Source of the DNA: Vanilla planifolia
Lineage: Eukaryota; Streptophyta; Magnoliopsida; Asparagales; Orchidaceae
DNA length: 64,000 nt
Reading direction: 5' to 3'
Assembly: GCA_023846275.1 (NCBI GenBank)
Contig: JAIUJO010000183.1
Location: 358,745-422,744 of the forward strand
The first letter of the stretch is position 1. Every line of letters starts with the position of its first letter. The notes under the pieces are model-generated. The model was given only the letters and a program-made list of their open reading frames with translations. It searched no databases and was not told the DNA's origin. The translations under genes were made by a program, and so were the position numbers. Positions 13,340 to 24,480 of the stretch are shown in pieces.

Positions 13340-13870
13340 TACTTGTTTCAATGCTTCAACAACATCTAGTTGGAGCTGTGACCGACTTGATGGGTTATTT
13401 TTTTCTTGTTGGACTCCTCTTCCAAGAAACTTGGTTTATATCAATCGTGATTCAGCTATGCAAGATGATTTTTTTGTGTAAATCGCTATTATTATTTGGG
13501 AATACATAAGCAAACGTATTATTATTGTAGGAAAAACTTTGGTTTTAGGTGCAACTTTTACCAAGGAGACTATTACTAGTTCAAAAGCTATGAAACTCCA
13601 TAGAATGATAATTCCTAATGTCTAGGCAATGGACTTTAAATCAGCCTCTACTAGAACCATTAATAAAATGAACCAGTAGCTTTTGTCCAAAGCATGAAGA
13701 AGTTTCTATCATAGCGTTATTATAATATTAAGGGTATGTAGTCTTTAAAACTATGCCATGTAAAGTGCCAAAGCAATAGTCTGAAAGATTGGGTCACTCA
13801 TCATATAATTTTGTATGATTTTGGTTGGTTCTCAGTGACGCCCCTTCTTAAGCAACTTCAACCTTTTTTT
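13340..13870 (+). pseudogene. LINE RNase H relic 1
   Basis: Decayed C-terminal RNase H domain of a plant LINE, which would have removed RNA from the RNA/DNA hybrid. The frame reads CDRLDGLFFSCWTPLPRN near 13,375-13,430, matching the linker and the W.pPp.g entry to the domain. It continues with RDSAMQDDF and, after a stop, IIIWEYISKRIIIVGKTL, which corresponds to the RD..G..i strand. The 3' end (ACTTCAACCTTTTTTTTACTTACTTT, then a GGCTTCATCCACTAT block to about 13,925) matches the ends of the other copies at 14.4, 17.8 and 21.8 kb. Stops and frameshifts make it non-functional. Confidence 0.55.
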
Positions 13871-13929
13871 TACTTACTTTATGTATGAAACTCATTGAGA
13901 CATTAATGTTGGCTTCATCCACTATATCA

Positions 13930-14400
13930 GGGAACATAAAGTTGGTTGCCTCTAATTGGAGCCCTTCTCCAATGGTTTAGATTAAATTCATTTGTGATGT
14001 AGTTTGCATGATGATTTTGTTGCTAGAATTAGTATTATTATATGGGATGACCATACTACACCTATTACTGTTATACAAAACATTTTTGTTCCATGTTTAG
14101 CTTATCATGAATGTAATGGAACTTTTTAAATCAATACTTCTTAATGTGTAAGTAGAGGTAATTGATTCAGATTCTACTATGGCAATTACTATAATGAACT
14201 TATTGCCTCTTTTTATAGCAAACAATAGTTCTTACCAATGTGCTATTGCTTATGTTCAAGTATGAAGTCCTTCGAACTATGCCACATGAAGTACCAAGGA
14301 AATAATGCTATGGACTAGGTCACTTTTCATGTCCTTTTGTTTGATTTTCTTTGGGACTAAGGAATGCCTATTCCAAAACCTTTTCAACTATTATTTTATT
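13930..14400 (+). pseudogene. LINE RNase H relic 2
   Basis: A second RNase H remnant directly follows the first with no reverse transcriptase between them. It has the same order of blocks: TGGAGCCCTTCTCCAATGG (domain entry), ATATGGGATGACCATACTAC (RD-D-G strand equivalent), GATTCTACTATGGCAATTACT (D-S segment) and CCACATGAAGTACCAAGG (the H-x-N-x-ADxlA tail). The tail runs into ATTTTCTTTGGGACTAAGGA and the shared 3' end. Several stops are present. Its arrangement implies a 5'-truncated insertion or a deletion between LINE copies. Confidence 0.5.
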
Positions 14401-15179
14401 TATTTTAAGTTAAAACCCGGCTTAAGGTGAGTATGATGTAAGCCATGACCATTACTTTATCAATGAACCATAAGAGAGCTTTCCTTGTGTAATAATAAGA
14501 GGAGGGAAATTTTCTTATCTAGGAAACATTGGGCAATGCTTTCATGAATATTTATGGCATGAAAGGCTTCATGAGTATTACAATGACATATCTTTCTCAC
14601 ATTGGCTAGGAACACTACCAACTAGTAATATAAATTAGAAAATCCTTATTTTGTAAAATTGTTGGAAAAACTCCATTTGAAACCAACTTATTATACTTTC
14701 CACAGTAAACTAATGTTGTGTGTGCAAGTTGGGGAATGTTGGTTAAAGGTAACCCAATATATTGCTTATCCTCTAAATATAATAGAGGTCTAAAAATATT
14801 AATGATATGGAGTGAAGCTAAACTTGGTAATATCCTTAGTATGCATCACTAGTTAAAACAAGAAATCCAAGAACATCAACCTAAGGAATTTGTAATTGTC
14901 TTAATTGAGCTAGAACAAAATCTTTTGGCACAATGTATTACTTCTCATCAAATGCTATGTCTTTAGAGGGAACACGGTGATTGTAGCATGCCAAGCATCA
15001 CTAGGCCACCCTTTGAGACTAGAACACTTGCATTTTTTAGGAAACAACTACTTCTATGTCCAAGAGCAACTATATCCACCAACTTTAAAATTAAAGTAGG
15101 GAATTGGTGCATCCCCAACTAAGATCAAAGACACTCTTCTATAATTTTCTAACAAGACATGGTCTAGCCATAGACAATA

Positions 15180-16110
15180 TTAGCCTCCATTATACTTTCA
15201 ACGTTTGAGAATTATTAATAATGATCAAGCAGTCACACTTGTGGCTCCTATCAATAATGATGAGATTAGATGTGTGGCATTAACCTTCAAAAGAAATAAA
15301 TTTCATAATGTAGATAGAATCTCTACTAAATTTTTGCATAGTTATAGGAATGCCACATAAGTAGATAATGCCATAGCTATGAAACAATTCTTTAAAGCTT
15401 TATGCCTAACCATTACAAATCATGCTAGTAAGTCTTAACCCTAAATTTTAAGGTGCATTTAAATTTGTGTATTTTAGGCTCATTAGCCTTTGTAATGTGA
15501 TTAACAAAGTGGTGACCAAACTTTTGGTGGCTAAATCGATGATTGTGTTTCCTGATATTACTATCAGGGAAAAGTAACTTCTGTACCAGGCTAGGCTATA
15601 TCAATTAATATATTCTTAACACATGAAATGGTTGCCCCAACACAGTTTTCTACTTCCAATTAAGGTCAATTTAAAATTTGTGCTAGATGTGTTAAAGCAT
15701 TTGTAGTTATCAACTTTGTTGGTGTGATTGGATTAAAGCTTGTATAATTGCATCATGACTAAGGATTATGTTTAATGCTATCCATCTATTGTGGATTGAA
15801 GGAGATAGGGGTCTCAGGTAGAGTTGTATATTATTACTATTACCTTTTTTTATTATGCTTTAGTATCTCAAATGGCTTATTCAATAATAACATAAGCACA
15901 CTGCCTCATTGGGTTTATGATTGACCCATACTCCCCTATGGTAACATGCCTTCTATACATTGTTGACATCATGATTTATGCGTTTACAACTTGTGTCGTT
16001 GTAAGGACCATTCAAGATATTATTGAGTAGTATGGGTATCAATTAGGTAGATGGTGAATCTCAATCAATACATTGTATTATTTAACAAGGGCATAGAAAT
16101 CAAGAAAAAG
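15180..16110 (+). pseudogene. LINE reverse transcriptase relic (U3)
   Basis: Reverse transcriptase of a non-LTR retrotransposon, which would copy element RNA at the nicked target. Blocks in order: RLRIINNDQAV and INNDEIRCVALTFKRNKF (the start leading into the KSPGPDG block); FRLISLCNVINKVVTKLLVA at 15,473-15,532, a near-perfect match to the FRPISLCNVIYKiiaKvLanR signature; a decayed G-L-RQG-PLSP region near 15,800; and LLYIVDIMIYAFTTCVVVRT near 15,950, where the catalytic YADD has become YIVD. It ends with VNLNQYIVLFNKG, matching vNl.KS.i.FskG. Stops and frameshifts are many and the active site is lost. Confidence 0.7.
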
Positions 16111-16489
16111 ATGATGCTAATAAAAAAATTTCATATTTGTTAAGCTACTCAATTGAAATATACAGGCATACCAATTGTAGGAACTAAATTATAGAAAAAA
16201 GGTTTTAATTTCCGAATTAATTATGTTGAAAACTATGTCAACATGGATGCTCATGTCATTATTGCTTATGGGTTACATTGTCATAATAATCTCAGTGTTA
16301 GCTACTATTCTTGTTTATTACTCAGCTTGCTCATTAATTTTGAGGGTCACTTTTCTGGAGTTAGAGAAATTGATGAATTATTACCTATAGAGTAGTTCAA
16401 ATGTTTACAACATAGCACATTATGCCAGTTGAGACACAATAACTCTTCTTAAGAAGTGTAGGGGACTTAAAATTGGTAGTTTGTCAATC

Positions 16490-16540
16490 AAGAATTACTT
16501 TCTAACAAGAATTACTTTATAACAAGAATTACTTTCTATA
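16490..16540 (+). repeat. Three 17-bp direct repeats
   Basis: AAGAATTACTTTCTAAC at 16,490-16,506, AAGAATTACTTTATAAC at 16,507-16,523 and AAGAATTACTTTCTATA at 16,524-16,540 stand head to tail. They lie within the linker part of LINE U3 and are absent from the other copies. Most likely replication slippage. Confidence 0.9.
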
Positions 16541-17279
16541 TGTCACATGGTGCATCACTTACATATAAGTTAATCATTCTTATTGAGCTCTTGGCTTTAC
16601 GTCCTTCCAATTACTTCATGCCCAACCTATTTCAACATGTACATGGACCATCTGATAGGTGTAGTGGAGTTGGTTAAGAAGCATGTTGTGTAGAATCATA
16701 AAAAAATTAAGAATTTATTTGTCCTTAATTTAGTATTCTATTACATAATCCCATTATGATAAACAGAATGAAAGGGCTATGTTGCACTTCTAAATAAATG
16801 AGGACATAATGTTGAACTCAAAGACCATTTATAGCAGCATGTATACAAGCCATAATTCTATTAAAAAGGGCATTGCATTGATTCAAAAAGTATAGGTGTA
16901 GCATTAGCTTAACATTTTGTTGTGGTGATTAATGTTAAATCTTCTTCCTATGTGGTCCTAGCTTTATGCCAAAGAAACTAAGATATCAGGGTTTTGATAG
17001 TGTGGTTGAAATGGGAGCTTCAAAAGTGATAGTTTTAAACTTAACTAGGTGGATGACAAGGTCTTCTTTTTTTCATTAATTGAGCTTCTTAAGTTGATGT
17101 CTATGAATGTGTAGGTGGACACTACTGCTAATTTGGTAAAGTTTTCTATTGTGGCCTTATTTCACTTTAAGCTTAGTAAGAATTTGGAAGCACATACAAG
17201 AAAATTTCTCAATCCAGTTAAACTGAAGAAATATTCGAATTGCTCATACTACTACTTAATTCAATAATCCAATTGCACA

Positions 17280-17740
17280 TATAGTTTCACCTTTGACATG
17301 CTATTTGTTACCTCTTGTTAGAGTCCTCCTTTATTGGCTTGAGTTAAAATATATTGTGATGTAGTTGTGCAAGATGCTCTCACTATTGGAATTGATATTA
17401 TTATTTGGGATGACATAGTAGGCTTATTACTACTGTAGGAAAAACTTCAATTTTAGGTATAATAGCTTGTACCTTAGAGACTATTGCCATCTTCAAGTAA
17501 TGAAATACCTTTGAATGCTACCTTCTAATGTCTCGATAGTAATGATTGAATTAGACTATACTATAAACTATTATTATAGTAAACTAGTTATTTTTGTCTA
17601 AAGTAAATACAAGTTCTTATCATAGTGGTTATACATACATTCAACATATTTAGCCTTCAAATTGTCCCCTAAAAAGGGCCAAGGCAACATTACTATGAAC
17701 TACATCACTCATCATGCATTTTTGTATGATTTTAATTTGA
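17280..17740 (+). pseudogene. LINE RNase H relic 3 (U3)
   Basis: Aligns block by block with the other RNase H relics: GTTAGAGTCCTCCTTTATTGG then AAATATATTGTGATG (W.K.n.D equivalent), GGAATTGATATTATTATTTG plus GGATGAC (RD strand), GAGACTATTGCCATC (the E-Al/AE segment) and CCCCTAAAAAGGGCCAAGG (HxxxxxN-AD tail). The order matches R2 and U4, which confirms the copy relationship. Frame is lost in several places and no catalytic set is complete. Confidence 0.55.
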
Positions 17741-18329
17741 ACTTGGGAATTCCCACTCTAAACTATTTCAACTTAGTCTTTTTAACAATTTTATGTATTA
17801 ACCACCTTAAAAAGAGCATGATGTAGGCTTTAGTCATTTCTTTATCAAGGAACCCAAATATGTAGATGTAAGAAGACATACTTATATGACAGATGGGTGC
17901 ATTGGTTGTGGGGTTGGTGACGTATGTATGAATGGTAATGTATAGTTTTTTCATCAATGACATAGCCAACTAAAGAAGGTGAAAGAATGGTGGTGGACGA
18001 AGACAACATTCGCGAAGTTTATTTCTAGCTAATGATGATGAGACACTAGGTGGATAGTATTGACATCTCAATGTTTTCTTCTAATTCATACACAATATTA
18101 AATAGTTTTGATGCATTGGATTACTTACATTGGGATTATTTTTAGATTACGTAATAGGCTAGGCTCAAGAATTGGTTGCTTGAAGCTAACATGTCTCAAA
18201 AAGTTAGTCATTAGAAGAATTATTATCAAAAGCTATAGCTTTTTAGTATCATTGAGCTGCAATAAGTGTTAAATACAAGTTATAGTTTACTAGCTTTGAG
18301 AAACGACTTCATATGGTGGACCTACATGA

Positions 18330-18560
18330 ATTTTGTTAAATTGTACATGTGGATGAGAGTTCTATCTCAACTTGGACTTGTCCATATCAACAAAAGGTCA
18401 ATGAGTATGTATTCTTAAGGATTAGCATCAATTGGGGCTAGAGTCATTGCTTATTTCTAAGAAATATTTGATAGAGCTTTTCTAAATATCAATCATCACA
18501 ATCCTTTCTAAGTACCTCTATTACATATCTCCCTCGTTTTAGCTAAGACTTTTAGATATT
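18330..18560 (+). pseudogene. Candidate LINE endonuclease C-terminal relic
   Basis: Position upstream of the reverse transcriptase is right for the apurinic-type endonuclease. TWTCPYQQKVNEYV (near 18,373) resembles the FTWtn.......eRLDR block. In another frame DRAFLNINHHNPF (near 18,471) resembles LDRaf.n..w. The expected SDH.P catalytic block is not clear; a ...HISLVLAKTFRYY stretch stands in its place. The assignment is tentative. Confidence 0.3.
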
Positions 18561-19059
18561 ACTTATATAGTGTAGACAATCATTATGATGAAAAAAAACC
18601 TAATTTTAAAGAACTAGTTATACTTTCCCCAATCATCTAGTGCAATGAAAGCTACTTGAAAAAGGAGCACTCAAGGAAAACCTATGGACAGTCTATTCAT
18701 AAAATTTAGTAGAGCTTTATAACATTAAAGAAATATTGTGTAACAAACTTTTGTAACATTCTCAATATCCTTGCTAGTTAGAAAAGGAAATCTAAGAGCT
18801 TCAACTTAGAGGAAATATGAAGCACATAACTAAGATGGAGCATGGTCTTAAACTAAATGTGGTAGCATGCTAAGCTTAATTAGGCCACCCGAAAGGATTG
18901 AAACAAGTGATGTTTTCTATGGCAAACACCACTTCTCCCAATAGAAACTATATCTATAAACATAAAAATGTTCTTGGGGAACTGGTGTCCTCCAAACGTA
19001 GAATAAGGAAATTTTTATGTAGTGTTTCAATAATGGTGTAGCCATGTGTAATGTGTCTC

Positions 19060-19980
19060 CTCTATCTTCCAGTCTTTGAGATTTATTAATAGTGAATATG
19101 TAGCTACAATTGTTACTCTAATTAATGAAGATGAGATTAGATCTATGGTGATGTCCATCAAAAGAAATAAATCCCCTCACATGGAGGTCATCTTATATAA
19201 GTCTATGTGTGGTTATCATAAGTTCACAAAGGTGGATATTGTTACAATAATGAAAAGGATTCTTTAAATATAGCATTATCTTGAAAGGTTGAAATGACAC
19301 ACTACTCATATTCATCCTTCATTCTCAAAGAGCATCCAACCTTGAGCAATTTAGGTTCATTAGCCTTTGCAACATGATTTACAAAGTAGTGGCAAAAATG
19401 TTGCTGGTTAGACTGAAGGTGGTGCTTCTTGAGATCACAATCATGGAGCAAGTTGTTTTTGTGTCTAGGCATGTTATATTTAATAATATTCTTTGAAAAA
19501 AGGAAATTGCTACCTATTTGCACCAATCTTCTTTCAAGGAGGTTTCATTGAGCTAAAATATAATATGAACAAGGCTTATGATAAAGAAAATTGGAAATTT
19601 ATAATGGATATGCTAAATATTGGTAGTTCCTTACTCTTTGGTGTGATTAGATTTAGGCCTATTTCAATTCATTGAGATTTGGGATTATAAATAATGGAAT
19701 CCATCTACCATGGATCATAGTAACTAGGGGTCTTGGATAAGGATGTGTTCTCTCACCATACCTCTTTACTACTGTGTCTACGTATCTCTCAAGGCTTATT
19801 CAATATCATCAAGATCATTTTACTTGAATTTTGTTTAGGATTTCATCATTTATGCACCTACAACTTGTGCTACTATGAAGAACATTAGGGATATGATTAA
19901 GTTGTATGGGATTCACTTAGGTAAGTGGAAAATCTAAACAAATCAAGAGTGTTATTTAGCAAGGTGAAGGACCACAAGTG
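19060..19980 (+). pseudogene. LINE reverse transcriptase relic (U4)
   Basis: Readable blocks: LRFINSEYVATIVTLINEDE then IRSMVMSIKRNKSPHMEVIL (19,077-19,195), where NKSPHMEVI corresponds to the NKSPGPDGF signature; QFRFISLCNMIYKVVAKMLL from 19,347, matching FRPISLCNviYKiiaKvL; VVLLEITIMEQVVFVSRH, matching the lp.iIs.eQ.aFV.gR block; YNMNKAYDKENWKF (about 19,565), matching lDMsKAYDrv.W.f with a catalytic Asp changed to Asn; GLG.GCVLSPYLF (about 19,730), matching GLRQGCPLSPyLF; and DFIIYAPTTCATMKNIRDMI (about 19,850), following a destroyed YADD. Together these make the identification firm. It is non-functional. Confidence 0.8.
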
Positions 19981-20399
19981 TAAGACTATCATTATAGAAA
20001 GACTATATATGCATCAAGCTACTCAATTGAAATATCTAACCATACTAATTTTCAAAAAAAAAACCTTAGGAAAAAGGCTTCAATTTCATTTTTAATCATG
20101 TTAAAAGTTGTGTCAAGATGGATGATAATGACATTCTTGATGTTAGGCTATATTGTCATGACTAACATAGTATTTTTTATTGCTCCTACTTATTAGATAT
20201 TCCACACATTAATTCCAAGTTACATAATTACAAAGTTATGGGGACTCTATATAACAATTATGGGGACTCTAATGTCATAATATGTTGGTCTCGTAGTCAG
20301 CAATAGTTACAAAACATAGTAGATGAGTTTTTGCTAAGGAGGATCGTTTGTGGGTTCAGTCCTTTATGCACAAATTCATCATGATAAATAATACTTTCC

Positions 20400-20610
20400 A
20401 TATTCTCCATGGTGCATCTCATGCATGCAATTTACTCAATATTGCAACCCTCTATACCACAAATGATATGGTTTAGTAGAATGCTGTGGGTAATTTCATT
20501 TCCTTTTTGTTGGATAATTATAGCATCCTTCCTGTTGCTATTTGGCGAGCCTAAAGAACATGGATGTCGAGAATATGACATTTGTAGTAGATCTAGCTAA
20601 GGAGCCTAGA
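20400..20610 (+). pseudogene. LINE region between RT and RNase H (U4)
   Basis: The frame reads LQPSIPQMIWFSRMLWVI and continues to PKEHGCREYD. The same peptide pattern appears on the - strand at 40,749-40,937 as LKPPIPQTIWFGELLQVI ... KEHRVWDHKK. Conservation of the frame between two distant copies shows this was coding. By position it is the linker or zinc-finger-RVT region of the LINE polyprotein, but the Cys/His motif itself could not be picked out. Confidence 0.6.
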
Positions 20611-21299
20611 TTTCAAAATCACAAAACATTTTAGAAGTTATACCTACTCAGTTTTGTATTTTAAATTATGTATTCTCCATTGAATCAATTGAATGAAATG
20701 AATGTGTTGTGCTTCAAAATAAGTGAGGATACATTGTTAGTGTTAAGGACTATGTACAACAACATGTATATGTGCTATAACCCATCATAGAAATAGGTCA
20801 CATGAGTTCCAAAAGTGCAATTGCAATCTCAAGTAAACATTTCTTGTGGAGATTAAGATTAAATCATATTCTTATTAACACTTGGCCTGTTATAATAGAC
20901 ATTGAGATGTCTAAACATTGTCCTTTAAATTATTTCTAATGAAGTGTTGCAACATTAATTTTAGGAGTGCAATATTATGAAAGAACTCTAGTTAAAACAA
21001 CTTTGCAAAATATTAATTCATGTTTATTGAGATTCAATGTTGGTACAACACTTACTTTTTTGAGCTCTTAAGTTTGATGCCTATCAATGTGTGAGTAGCT
21101 ACAACTTTTCAAGGAGCCAATTGTATTGCTTTATCTTTAGTTCACCTTTAGAGCGGCAAGGAGTTTTGGGCACATGTGAAAAAGGTCTACTAATTCGAAT
21201 GATATTCAATGGAACATTTGTATTATTGATGCCAGTTGCTAAAGCTCTCTAATCACATCAAGTGGTAGCTTTGAAGTCTTAAAAGGGCTATTTATTACC

Positions 21300-21700
21300 T
21301 CTTATTAAAGTAATCCAATGGTTTGGTTTAAATTTAATTGGAACACAACTGTGCATGATGACTTGAAAGAAGGAATTTGTATAGTTGCACGGGATGACAT
21401 GGGTAAACCTATTACAACTATAAGAGATACATTGGTTTCTTGTCAATATTTTAACATGGAGACTATTATAATTCTTGAAGCAATGGAACTTCTAAGAATT
21501 TTAATTTCTAATGCCGATGCCTTGCTGATTGAATTTGATTCAATTGTAGTTATTGCTATAGTAAACTAGTATGCTTTATCTAAAACAAATAATAGTTCCC
21601 ACCATAGTGTCATTTCATATGTTTGTGGTATCAAGTCTCTCAAACTATCTCACAGAAAGCACCAAAGCAATAATGCTATTGATTCAGTTGCTCATCATAA
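21300..21700 (+). pseudogene. LINE RNase H relic 4 (U4), longest open frame
   Basis: An 83-codon open stretch (21,318-21,569) reads VWFKFNWNTTVHDDLKEG, IVARDDMGKPIT, ETIIILEAMELLRILI and IEFDSIVVIAIVN. These match the plant LINE RNase H pattern W.K.NfDg......G, vlRD..G..i, AE..Al..gL..a and le.DS..vv..i. The first Asp of the active site is changed (NWNT for NfDG). The Glu is present within the AEl-like helix and the DS Asp is retained. After a stop, RKHQSNNAIDSVAH (about 21,655) matches the HvpR..N..AD.lA tail. It is the most readable domain in the window but lacks the full catalytic set. Confidence 0.75.
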
Positions 21701-21810
21701 ATAATAGTTCCTATTATAATGTCACTTTATCTTTATCTTTTTAATGTTTTTATATGTGGTCATCCTTTAATGAGAGCATTATGTAGCCTTCAACCATTAC
21801 TTTATCAACG

Positions 21811-23499
21811 AACTCGAAAACTTTTGTTTTACATAACGTGTTCATAGAGTGGAAAAAGCAACTTTTGGTTATCCTTAATGGGCATTGTTTATGGTGGCAA
21901 CAAGGATGAGATATAATTTTCTTTAGGCCCTCAACTTCCATTCTTGATTAATGAAAAGACTCTTAGAAAATTCTTGCAAAGTGGTTTTTTGCACTAGTGA
22001 CATTCACTTTTAATTCTTATACTGATCTTGAAGGCCAACACAATAAGATCAAAATACTGTAATGTTATCCAAACTAATGTATCTAGAGAATGCACTTGCT
22101 TTGATGACTCTAATTTTTTTGAAGTAACAATCTTGATGGAGTGACCCAACGAGCTAAGTTTGTCCACATCATTCATAAAATGATTTAAGTGGGTGACATA
22201 AATGAAACAGATGATTGAATGACACAAAATAAGGTCCTATTATATCCTTTTTATGTGCAACAAATTAAATATATGATACTAGAGTTGGATAAACCACGGC
22301 TTCCATCACTATACTCTCCCTCAAATGGATCCTCTTTAAGAGATATAGATTATACTCATTCCAATTGTAAGCTCGATCTTGTTATTTATAGTCACTTCCT
22401 TCTTGTAGTTATCTTTGGATGTAGTTGCCATCTCCTAGGCTCCCTCTCTAGATTTAAACCCTAATCCTCCATCGTGCATCACCAACACGGTAGAGACATA
22501 TCCACCATTTAACATTGACATCTATGAAATTCCAAAGATCTATCATTGAGATGGAGTTCATGCGATCCACTAAGTCATCATGAAATGTCAATAAGATAGG
22601 TGAATGTAAATGCATCCTTCTAAAAGCCAAGGTGATGCATATATTGGGTCTTGAATTATAATGGTTATCTAACAAGCATGTAATAATAAGAAATCAATAA
22701 TTGATTTAATCAGCCATTTGTAGTTTGAGAATTTAAATTATCCATAATTATAGACACATGGCTTAATCTTTTAGAAAAACATGTGATTGCTGGTAGAATA
22801 AACAAGGTAGGAAACATATGAACTCTCTTCTTAGGAAAGTTCAATTATAAGGCCATATCAAACACATAAGAACAAACCACATAATGCAGTAGAAAAGTCA
22901 TAAGAAGCAACACCACGAAAACATCTCTTATAAAAAGTGGTTTAAATTTAATTAAAACCCATAATCGAAAGTGCTTGAAAGATATACAAAAAGAAGCTCA
23001 AAGGGAATAATTAAGGTTACAGGGCTTGGCTTGCACACACATGCCCTAACAAGCAGTAGGCCTTAGAAAAATGGCACAACTATACAAATGATCTATAATG
23101 GCATGCATCAATAAATAACCACTAAAATGGCTGAAACGTATTGCATCTTCCAAATCAAAAATTTTAGCACGACTCATGTATCTACAAAATGTTTTTCCCA
23201 AGATCAACAAAAAGAAAGGAAGCAAACTACAGGCTCAAAACTTGGCAGACCACCCGGAGAACATCATGTTGATCACTTTAAAAACTTGCAACTCTACAAT
23301 TATCTAGTCATATTTGTTGGGTGCACATATACCAGATGCACAAGGTCACACAACGTGTGGGTAAGGCTTAAGACTACATGTCTCATCATGTAGAAGGAAT
23401 AACAAAGCTCAATAAACACAAGGTTAACTGCACTTTGCACCATTGAGGTTTCATTATGACATGGGAAAATACCACGTACAACAAAGTATAAAGTGGCAA
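21811..23499. other. Unclassified non-coding stretch
   Basis: No domain or family seen. Short frames on both strands (62-88 codons) overlap one another and show no recognisable motif. A CTCTCCCTCAAATGG word near 22,314 recalls the 3' ends of some plant LTR elements, but no second LTR copy was found. Confidence 0.35.
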
Positions 23500-24480
23500 G
23501 GTACTTTTGATAATTCCACATTACACCAACTTAAGTTGCAATTGAAGTGGCACCGCATTCTTGTATAAGTTGTCCCAAGTGAAGGCCACCACCACATGGA
23601 TCAATGGGATACCACCATGTGTGGCACTATGAAGGGTGGGAGCATGGATGGGAAGGACACTACTATGCTCACATGGTAGGATAAAACTTTCACTACAAAA
23701 GGAGTGAACTTAGACATCAAAATGCTTAGTGTTGAGGGCGAAGAGAGCCACTACAAACATGAACAACAATAAGCTCCGAATAGAGAATCACCTTATACAT
23801 GCACCTCAATAAAAAGAGCAACAAATTTATAAAATGTTACACTTTGTGAGCCCCACTCACTATGGGCATAGGTTGTTGTAATGTGTAAGTGGACTGGCTT
23901 GCACATGCTTGAATAATGCTGTAGTGTGCTGAGTGCTTTGCCTTACTTGTAGCTATGGTAATGCCTGGCTAGGGTGGCAGCCCAACTTGCATAAATTCTA
24001 GCACATATTGTGTCATCCAACATTCAATTTACTATGGGCTGTATTATGCTGCACATTACTCCTTGCACATTTGTAATTGCAACAATTCTACCAAGAAGGC
24101 AAACCTCTAAATAAGGCATCACCTTATCCTTGAGCTAACTACTTGTAATGAAAATTTCCAAAAAGAAGGTTACACTTCATGGGTCCAATAAGCCACTTGC
24201 AAAGGATGCAAAAGGGTGCATATGGATGAGATACTATGCACAAGCACACCGATGCAACTTGCCTTGTTCTTTACCATGATCGTAGCTACCTCAGTGCCTA
24301 GGTTGGGCCATAAAAAAGCACATGCAAACCCCAGTGCATATTTGACCATCAAACTTACACTTTGTTGTGGGCCTGTAAATTACCCCTTATAAACTACAAT
24401 TTGCAACAATTCCATAAACAACGCTAGTCTCCTAATAGAGAGACTCCATAATTATACTGTAATAGTGATAAGTAATTACT
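23500..24480 (+). repeat. Family B tandem repeat, about 3 units
   Basis: Direct repeat of about 325-330 bp. The word ATCACCTTAT recurs at 23,789 and 24,118, and GACTCCATAATTATA marks the next unit near 24,445. CAACAATTCTACCAAGAAGGC (24,079) returns as CAACAATTCCATAAACAACG (24,402). The block TTACACTTTGTGAGCCCCAC (about 23,842) recurs inverted near 36,775 as GGGCCCTCAAAGTGTAA. No protein frame. Confidence 0.65.

Larger units (their letters stand above)
14450..17850 (+). mobile_element. Decayed LINE (L1-type), copy U3
   Basis: A 3.4-kb LINE relic in order: pre-RT helix region (NRGLKILMIWSEAKLGNI near 14,780-14,840, matching the LKxxLkxWnkxxfGNI pattern), reverse transcriptase (15,180-16,110), linker and zinc-finger region (about 16,380-16,750), RNase H (17,280-17,740) and a 3' end AAGAGCATGATGTAGGCTTT (17,811). 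The head-to-tail arrangement with U4 is clear. No target-site duplication or poly-A tail was identified, so the exact ends are uncertain. Confidence 0.6.
17850..21810 (+). mobile_element. Decayed LINE (L1-type), copy U4
   Basis: Best-preserved + strand LINE relic, about 3.95 kb. Order: candidate endonuclease end (18,330-18,560), pre-RT and reverse transcriptase (18,600-19,980), linker or zinc-finger region (20,300-20,640), RNase H (21,300-21,700) and 3' end ATGTAGCCTTCAACCATTAC (21,781). The same 3' block occurs at the ends of U3 and R2, giving end-to-end spacings of about 3.4 and 3.95 kb. This could reflect tandem insertions or unequal duplication. Confidence 0.65.
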
